Source: Conchocele bisecta
Taxonomy: Eukaryota > Mollusca > Bivalvia > Lucinida > Thyasiridae
Length of the DNA: 64,000 nucleotides
Direction of reading: 5' to 3'
Assembly: GCA_029237695.1 (NCBI GenBank)
Contig: CM055265.1
Coordinates: forward strand, 106,220,773-106,284,772
Shown here: positions 57,291 to 64,000 of the stretch, piece after piece
Layout: every line of letters begins with the position of its first letter
How positions within the stretch are numbered: the first letter of the stretch is position 1
Notes under the pieces: model-generated
What the model was told of the DNA's origin: nothing
Database searches by the model: none
The model's input: the letters and a program-made list of their open reading frames with translations, nothing else
Made by a program: the position numbers and the translations under genes

Positions 57291-57651
57291 TAAACGCTCA
57301 ATAACATGAAAACTACTCATAATACATAGTATAAACGTATTAAATACATATAGGAACTTGTATATAAGGTTTTCAAAAATCATTATAGAAAGTGTATGAC
57401 GTCGCAGTGAATTATTATTCGTGTCACTGTGCTCATCTGTACTACTCAACATTGTTCAATGAATCATGGTCATACGGGCATGCAGTGGCCGAAGCTTAAA
57501 TTTGCATGCTGTACACGATACTATAATGTATGGCTGAAAGGAATAGACTGGCAGAGACTTCACCACAGAGTAAGCGATACCGTAATATGTTGCAACATTA
57601 TTAAAGTTTGTTTTTTACATCTATTTTCATGTCATCTTTTATGTTTTAGAT

Positions 57652-59001
57652 ATACAGTGTGGCGTCATGTCAAGACAGGGCAGGTCCTTACGACCATTGT
57701 CAACCCAACAATACGAAACCATTGTGCAGTTATTGAAAGGAACTTTCGAAGTTCCCAAGAGGTTGAGAACAAATCAACAGAAGAATGCTGTCATTAAGTA
57801 TTGGAGATCGAAAAGTGACTTTTCCATTGACTCTAAATGATCGCTTGGTATTTATGGGAAAAAACGATTTGCGACTGTCGGATGTAGAGAAGACTGTACT
57901 CGATAATTCAAAGCTGCTAAAGGGGTGCGAGCACGGGGGGAATGAAAGGACGGCTACTTGGAAAAACATCAGGGGTTAAGCGAGGTTTCAAATAATGAAT
58001 GTGTTGAGAAACAGCGAGTTACACCAGAAAACATTCCCAAAATTTCAAAACAAAGTAATTCCAAAGCCGGTCTCTGCTACACGTGTCGGTGAAAGATGGC
58101 AAATAGATCTAGTGGATATGAGAAATGATAAAATTGAGATGATAAAATTGTTAGATGAATGGCGTCATTTATCGTTACATTCTGCAAATTGTGGATGTAT
58201 ATTCACGGTTCATATTACCGAGACCCCTCAGAAATAAAAGTTCTGCCGAAGTTGCTTCAGCACTTGAATCAGTGATTATGGAGCACGGTCCACCGACCAT
58301 AATACAATGTGACAATGGCAAAGAATTTGAAGGGGAAGTCAAATCACTGATTGACACATCTGGGATAAAACTCATCCATGGTCGCCCGTACCATCCCCAA
58401 TCTCAGGGAAAGTGCGAGAGAAGCAATCGCACTCTTAAGGCCAAAATAAGGTTTTCAACCAGACGGCGACGGGGCTTCAACTGGGCAAAATCAATTTTAA
58501 TTTTGAACGTGGCGAATGCTATAAATACAACACCCAAACGCGTCTCTCGCAACCTCTCGCCTTTCAAAATCTACCATGGTAGGGCTTACGGTCCAAATCG
58601 ATTATGCACTCGTGACAATCGACGTAAGATTTTCCGACAAGCCGTATCCGACGCAACACAACGTCACAAACGCGAACTGTTACGAGGAACAAAAGGCACC
58701 TTCTGTATACGAGAAAAAGTAGAGTTGTTCTTCTAAGATACCCTCACATCAAATCAAGAGTCCCGTCGAAAAGATAGTCCTTAACGCTAAGGTAGTCGAC
58801 AGGAACCTCAGCACCAACCGTTATAAGTTGCTTATCACCGTCCAGACGGACATCTGGAAACGGCGTGGACAGAGTCGATACTATTACAAGTGTAACTCAG
58901 GCTACAGAAATCGAAAACAGAATGAAATCGGACATAGACTGAAAAGCAAAGGTGACAAGAAAAGAAAGAAATACATCGCAAAAGGTATTACGTGCCATTA
59001 A
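57652..59001 (+). pseudogene. Degraded retroviral-type integrase (Ginger/KRBA2-like transposase)
   Basis: Four or more frames together outline an rve integrase. 57,652-57,840: helical N-terminus (Q-Q-Y-E-T-I-V-Q-L-L). 57,785-57,979: remnant of an H2C2 zinc-binding region (E-H-G-G-N-E-R-T), with its Cys pair gone. 57,995-58,200: first catalytic Asp in W-Q-I-D-L-V-D-M. 58,190-58,736: second Asp in Q-C-D-N-G-K-E-F and, 35 residues on, the Glu in G-K-C-E-R-S-N-R. 58,774-59,001: GPY/F-like tail (V-V-D-R-N-L-S-T-N-R-Y-K). Such transposases cut and paste DNA; KRBA2 and Ginger elements share this HGRPxHPQSQGxxERSN pattern. An AG 3' splice-like site precedes 57,650. Frameshifts and stops make it non-functional. 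Confidence 0.75.
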
Positions 59002-59804
59002 CACCTGATGATCGGGCGAATGCGTTTGATATATACGATGATGGATCAGTTTGCACTATTTTCAATCCACCTGGTGATGGTAATTGCCAATTCGAAGCTT
59101 TATCTCATCAGCTCAGTTACAAGGGCATACACAGGAATTCAGTTACCCTGCGGCAACAGACAGTGAAGCATATGGAAGAGAATCCCAGTCGCTTTCAACC
59201 GTTTGTGACAGAAGACTATGACTCATATCTGTCGTGTATGAAGAATGAAGGCACATACGGAGATCATGTCACGTTACAAGCTCTTGCTGACGTATATAAC
59301 ATGCAGATTTTAGTAGTATCGTCTCAAGGTCCAGAGCATGCTACTTTGTTGGTACTGACAACTATATCCCAGACATACCATTGCTTGCACTCGGCCACTA
59401 TCCTGAAGACAATGGCCAACACTATGTTAGTGTGTCAATCACAGAATCAGCTTTGATGAAGATTGTAAAAAATGATGAAGAATTCACTGAAGACAGTGGC
59501 GATGGACAAGTGGACAATAACAACGATAAGGAGGGTGATAATTCTACTGATGATGATGATAACGATGACGACGTCGTAGATCACAAGGTCGACGACGACG
59601 ACGACGATGATGATGAGGAGGAGGATGAGGAACAGGATGAGGGGAAACAAGTTGGTAATGATGATGATGATGACAATGTTGATGATAACGATGACACTGA
59701 TGTTGTTGATAATGCAAAACATGATGGTTTTGATGATTCTGATAATGCTGACGATGATGATGCTGATGATCACGATGGTAATCACGATGAGGATGATTTT
59801 GTTC

Positions 59805-59846
<42 letters not shown>

Positions 59847-60154
59847 GCGACGAGAATGATGCTCACAACAACAATAGTATTTTAAACCGCTTGAGAGAAC
59901 AAATTTTAATGATGCGGGATCCTCCTGAATTCCTCCCAAAGGAAATTCAGCGTATGATTATACAACAGTGTGTGCGCAGCTCACCTACTTCCCGCTATAT
60001 CTTACAGCAGGTTAATCATTTATTTTTACCGAAACGTAGTAGAGGAAATACCTCAACCAGAAATTCATATTCTCCACATGTTATGTCCGCCAGTGCCAAA
60101 TCCATTGTTCAGATTGCGCGCATGATAAGGCAGTATGGCGTGGGAGTTCGTTAA
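58992..60154 (+). pseudogene. OTU-type cysteine peptidase with poly-Asp segment, frameshifted
   Basis: 58,992-59,456 encodes the first part of an OTU peptidase: the catalytic Cys lies in P-G-D-G-N-C-Q-F-E-A-L, and the G-T-Y-G-D-H-V-T-L-Q-A-L-A block and strand I-L-V-V follow. A one-base change near 59,352 moves the rest into another frame (59,381-60,154), which supplies the expected His strand (G-Q-H-Y-V-S-V). After it come about 135 residues of Asp-rich tract (GAT/GAC repeat, 59,545-59,845) and a helical Arg/Ser tail with L-P-K-E-I-Q-R-M-I-I-Q-Q-C ending at TAA 60,152-60,154. It follows the integrase closely and was probably part of the same element's protein. OTU domains cleave ubiquitin-type linkages; here activity is unlikely. 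Confidence 0.7.
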
Positions 60155-60296
60155 TAAGTGGAAGTGAAACGAATAATTTGCCATGCAAGGTGGTGTCATG
60201 CTTGGCTCTTTCTGCGGGAAGTCGACCATGATTGGTTTGGTTTGTAGTGTATAATATTAAATGGAGGCGTCAGTGATTATACACCCACAAAGTTTG

Positions 60297-61190
60297 CCGA
60301 GCTATATATCGGTTGGTCCAGAAAAAAACATACACACAATTAAAATGTGAATAGCTAATAAATATACTGAAGTGGAAAAGAAACGTTACATGGGATTAAT
60401 GTCAATTTATTTATAACAACAAACGACACGACACAATGACACCGAATTTACAGAGCTCCAAAATAATTAATTTCCCGATAATATGGCAAACTTCCCTAGC
60501 TTGATATTGCCAAATGTGCACATGTCCATGTTGATGTAAAGTGACCCTCAAAATTAAAAGTTGCAAACGTTTCTATATGTTATGGCGACCGTGTGATCTA
60601 ATGTATGCTTGACAGCAGTGACACATTGGTTTACAACGGTCTGGATGGTTGTCGGTGTTATGTTCTTCAATGCTGCTATCAGGGTTGATGCAGTTAATGA
60701 ATAGTTGCTGATGGTGATGATGATGTTGCTCAAGTACACATTTGGTAATATTAGGCTATACGACTTTGCCATCTGATCAGGAAATGGATTATTTACGGGC
60801 CCTGAAAATTTTGTGCGATAGTGATTAATGGTTTTGGAATCAACCTGCCATTTGTCGCATGTAACGTTTCTTTTCCACTTCAGTGTACATTGTGGTATTA
60901 ACATTGCGCACTTCACATCCCCATCTATTTTAGACATCTGCTGAAAAGTTCAGCCAAATCTGTTAAAAAAATGTCGAAAATGACAACAAATTGAAGCTAG
61001 AAATGTGGTCTATCGGCACACGAATGCCCCCGCTGACAGACAACCGATTTTGCAGAATTTTCAGCAAATGTCTAACAAAGGCCTATGATGAAATGTACAA
61101 AATAATATGTTAATGCCACTATCTGATTTTTGTTCACATCTTAAGTGTGTATACGTTTTTTTCTGGGCCAACCAATATAAGCAGCGTGTC
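60297..61190. mobile_element. Inverted-repeat element 3' of the integrase/OTU locus
   Basis: Inner inverted ends ACTGAAGTGGAAAAGAAACG (60,366-60,392 and 60,858-60,884, 27 bp, perfect) lie within an outer pair (GGTTGGTCCAGAAAAAAACA, 60,297-60,348, and its complement at 61,133-61,190). The right outer arm is displaced by about 250 bp. Minus-strand frame 60,937-60,554 crosses the right inner arm and is not convincing as a gene. Confidence 0.6.
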
Positions 61191-61199
61191 GGTCGGTCT

Positions 61200-61620
61200 G
61201 TCAGCCATTCGATTTGTTTCTGATGATAATTACAGGTTCGGTTTAGGCGATCGCGGTGAAATTTCATATTGAGCTTTCTTTTTACACAAGTACATGTATG
61301 TCGATGATTTCTCGGGGAGTTTTTCCTCCTTCACGAGCGATTATTTAAAAAAAACCATCGTTCCCGCATAATAACGTCAGATCTGTTTCACTGATAGCGG
61401 ACACTTGTCAAATTATTCAATTTTCTTATCACACATAGACGGTATAGATTGTTGTCCACACCGATCATCATAGAGGTATATCCCCATTTTTCAGACTTAC
61501 TTTATATGAATCACGTCGTGTCCTGATGATTACGTTAAATTATTTCTGTCTGAGAGAATGGGAATAGTATTCTATATTTAGCTTTTGTACTAAACACGTT
61601 CGGCCTTACTTTTTTCGGTT
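61200..61620. other. Intergenic, nothing recognised
   Basis: No supported feature. Confidence 0.4.
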
Positions 61621-61624
61621 CTCG

Positions 61625-61842
61625 ACAAATAATTTTATATCCTCAAAGGGTGGCATTTAGCAATCGAACCGTTCGTCCGTCTGTCTGTGCACCAAACCGA
61701 TAGATAATGGAGATGATCACTTCTAGTCATACACATGTATTTATCACAGAGAAATGTCTATTCTCTAGGGGTTTGGTATACAGACGGACGGACAACGGTT
61801 CGATTGCTAAATACCACCCCTTGAGGATATACAATTATTTGT
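61625..61842. repeat. Foldback MITE (TTTAGCAATCGAACCG)
   Basis: ACAAATAATTTTATATCCTC, GGCATTTAGCAATCGAACCG and GTCCGTCTGTCTG arms mirrored by CAGACGGACGGAC, CGGTTCGATTGCTAAAT and GAGGATATACAATTATTTGT. Confidence 0.8.
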
Positions 61843-61849
61843 AAGGAAA

Positions 61850-62685
61850 TACGAGTAAACTTGAACTTGACAGTTATAAGAGTAATGCCTATACTGCATT
61901 ATGAGAAAGGTGGTGATCTGCTGTAAATGTTGTACGGTCATTTTATTCAGGAAATACAATTATTATAGGTCGAATTCTTTCGTCAAATGACCGAAGTACT
62001 GCGGTAAGCGTTTTGCTTGAACTGTTCTTTATTTTTCTGCAACGGTATCACCCACGTGTAGTTGATTGCACGCATGAAAGCCAGATCTTCATGTAATACA
62101 CGTAAACTATCATGTTATATTCTGTTCTTTCACCGTCATGCATATCTATTTTGCCAAAAATAAAATATTCAGTGTGCCACTTTGTTTTTCATTTATCTGT
62201 TAGTCATACAAAATTATATAAGGTAATGGTTTCTTAATTATTGTCTTAAATAATAAATGTATACTGTTTGTAATGGCTGAATAGTTCGCGAATAGGATAC
62301 ACACTTCGTTTGTAAAATTAAAATAGTACTTCATATACCAAGCCTTCCCCGATCGACCAACAGCTTTTAAATGACAAAAACTGATGTATCGGTCAGCCTT
62401 TTCAAAATATTGTAAAGTGTACGCATATTTTAAATATGGGAAGCACCCGGGTATTCCTGTTACTAGGGCAGTAATATATATAACTGTTATAACTTAGGTA
62501 GTTTAATAATAAGACAGCTCTTACATAAATAGAAACAAAATGAAGGCAACATTTTTGAAGTGGCTGGCCAATAGAAATGTCATTCTAGCAATGAACAGGT
62601 ATACAATAATATAAACCGTTTGGACATTGTGACATGCGATATCGATAACAGGCATAATTCTGATACCACCTACTTAAACCTACAT
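61850..62685. other. Intergenic, nothing recognised
   Basis: AT-rich, no supported feature. Confidence 0.4.
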
Positions 62686-62689
62686 AATC

Positions 62690-62910
62690 GTTGGTGATTC
62701 TTGAATATGTGAAAAATACAAAAATAGAAGAAAGTTCAACTAATATTGACATTATAAGAACATAATTTCACAATTTACCTCTAAAAAGAAATAAATAAAT
62801 AAATATATATATTTGGCCGAGCGGGATTCGAACCCACGACCCTGAGGTACGTACACAGAGTTACTAACATGTTATTTCCGCAACCATTACGATGTAAAAT
62901 GCTCTACAAA
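62690..62910 (-). mobile_element. tRNA-derived SINE, copy 2
   Basis: Minus-strand head has CGTAATGGTTGCGG (A-box-like) and GGTCGTGGGTTCGAATCCCG (near-consensus B box). The body matches 52,385-52,610; the tail includes an AAATAAATAAAT stretch. No pairing acceptor stem, hence not a tRNA gene. Confidence 0.7.
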
Positions 62911-63345
62911 CTCTAGCATACTGTTGCGTATGTTGCAGCGGGACGTTATATATCAAAAATACGTACGTGGTTACTCTGGAATATTAACTACGCATGTACA
63001 TCATACCTCGTAAATCGCACTCGTTAAATCCGACGAATTGAAAAATGGAGTTTGGTGACGCGCGACAGTGGGCAATAAATTAATTAATACTGTATAAGTA
63101 TATGTATGTATCTGCCGTATTGAATTTTTAAGCATGGCCGAATATGTAAATAATTAGACGCTAGAAAAAATAAAATATTAATAAAAATGTGTCATCAACG
63201 ACCATGTAGGATTAATGGCACTGGGCCGCAATAGAAATTTATGTTAAGTTAGTGCTATCAGCAATTCCACCGTGTTATAAAAAACCATATCGCTTCACGA
63301 AGCGAATTATCTCCCTGGTAGCCTTGGTAGTAAACGAAGCTGGAT
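62911..63345. other. Intergenic, nothing recognised
   Basis: A small hairpin TATCGCTTCACGAAGCGA at 63,288-63,305 is the only structure seen. Confidence 0.4.
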
Positions 63346-63349
63346 CCGG

Positions 63350-64000
63350 GGGGAACCCAATGTATAAGGCTAGGATACGCCGGGCTCTGCATGGTCGAAC
63401 ATAATATACATTGCAGATTGAAAATATAACTCGAAGTCATTTTGGGGGATTACAAAACCGGGGGATTACAAAAATCGGGGGCGCGTATGTCAACCGTTTT
63501 TGTAATCCCCTGATAATGTAATCCGGCTAATACCCAGCGGATGGAACCTAATATATAAGGTTATTAGGATAGCCGGGCCGTGCATGTTCGAACACGGGTT
63601 CGAGCCTGCAACCATATATATTACAGATTGAAAATAAAACTCAAGTCATTTTGGGGGATTACAAAACCGGGGGATACAAAAACGGGCGCGTATATCAAAC
63701 CGTTTTTGTAATCCCCTGTTAAATGTTAATCCGGCTAATGCCCATCGGATGGAACCTAATATATATGGTTAGGATATGCCGGGCCGTGCATGTTCGAACA
63801 TGGGTTCCAGCCCGCAACCTATATACATTACAGATTGAAAATATAACTCAAGTCATTTTGGGGGATTACAAAACCGGGGGATTACAAAAACGGGCGCGTA
63901 TGTCAACCGTTTTTTGTAATCCCCTGTTAATGTAATCCGGCTAATACCCATCGGATGGAAACCTAATATATGGTTAGGATATGCCGGGCCGTGCATGTTC
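63350..64000 (-). repeat. ~206-bp satellite array B, inverted, runs off the window
   Basis: GCGCGTA landmarks at 63,481, 63,686 and 63,894 give a period of 205-208 bp. Sequence is the reverse complement of array A (51,190-51,905). The last unit is cut by the window end. Confidence 0.9.

Noticed and set aside
59447..59939. Antisense frames rich in Ile or His
   Set aside because: Shadows of the GAT/GAC repeat that encodes the Asp tract of the OTU pseudogene.
60554..60937. 127-residue minus-strand open frame
   Set aside because: Runs across the right inner arm of an inverted repeat and shows no recognisable domain.
62820..62905. tRNA gene
   Set aside because: A good B box, but no acceptor or anticodon stem; the body matches the 52.4-kb copy, so it is a SINE.

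Overview
The window looks like nuclear DNA of a mollusc, most likely a marine bivalve. It is AT-rich, has very few genes, contains spliced exons with GT/AG borders, and is packed with hairpin (foldback) MITEs, tRNA-derived SINEs, minisatellites, and a dispersed repeat with core CAGACTGTGCGGATGCACA that I associate with bivalve genomes. The palindrome TACATGTA/ACATGTAC is strikingly frequent. No prokaryotic or viral gene organisation is visible. Naming the species would need a database search.

Layout. 0-5 kb: a TTAA-flanked piggyBac-like element (560-1263); a large inverted-repeat element carrying a broken SGNH-hydrolase tail (1463-2590); and a 1.35-kb element built of inverted 22-bp minisatellite arrays with a 6-bp target duplication (3124-4472). 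5-26.5 kb: a dense field of nested MITEs. Families that recur include a pogo-like one (CTCTCTAAACCGGAC), one ending in GTTTCACTAAACTTCGTACG, hairpin families, and a two-module A/B element. A SINE lies at 11.6 kb. 26.5-34 kb: sparse, with a degenerate GTCCGTCC/AAGGTCAAGGTCA repeat block, SINEs and the C-terminal remnant of a non-LTR reverse transcriptase on the minus strand.

36.4-40.6 kb holds the one gene I regard as intact: four exons in compatible phase, together encoding 240 residues. It is a hypothetical, probably nuclear, protein with a basic nuclear-localisation-like cluster, a helical middle and an Arg-rich tail. 41.5-51 kb: more MITEs, a 2.3-kb minisatellite of 24-bp units (45.03-47.35 kb) and a 77-nt T tract. 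51.2-51.9 kb and 63.35-64.0 kb hold two arrays of the same ~206-bp satellite in opposite orientation. Between them are a degraded integrase plus OTU-peptidase transposon (57.65-60.15 kb), a long-arm inverted repeat just downstream, and clusters of YY1-like GGCCATCTTG motifs.

Apart from the four-exon gene, everything with recognisable protein similarity is mobile-element debris carrying frameshifts and stops. All gene identities are from reading motifs; no search was run.
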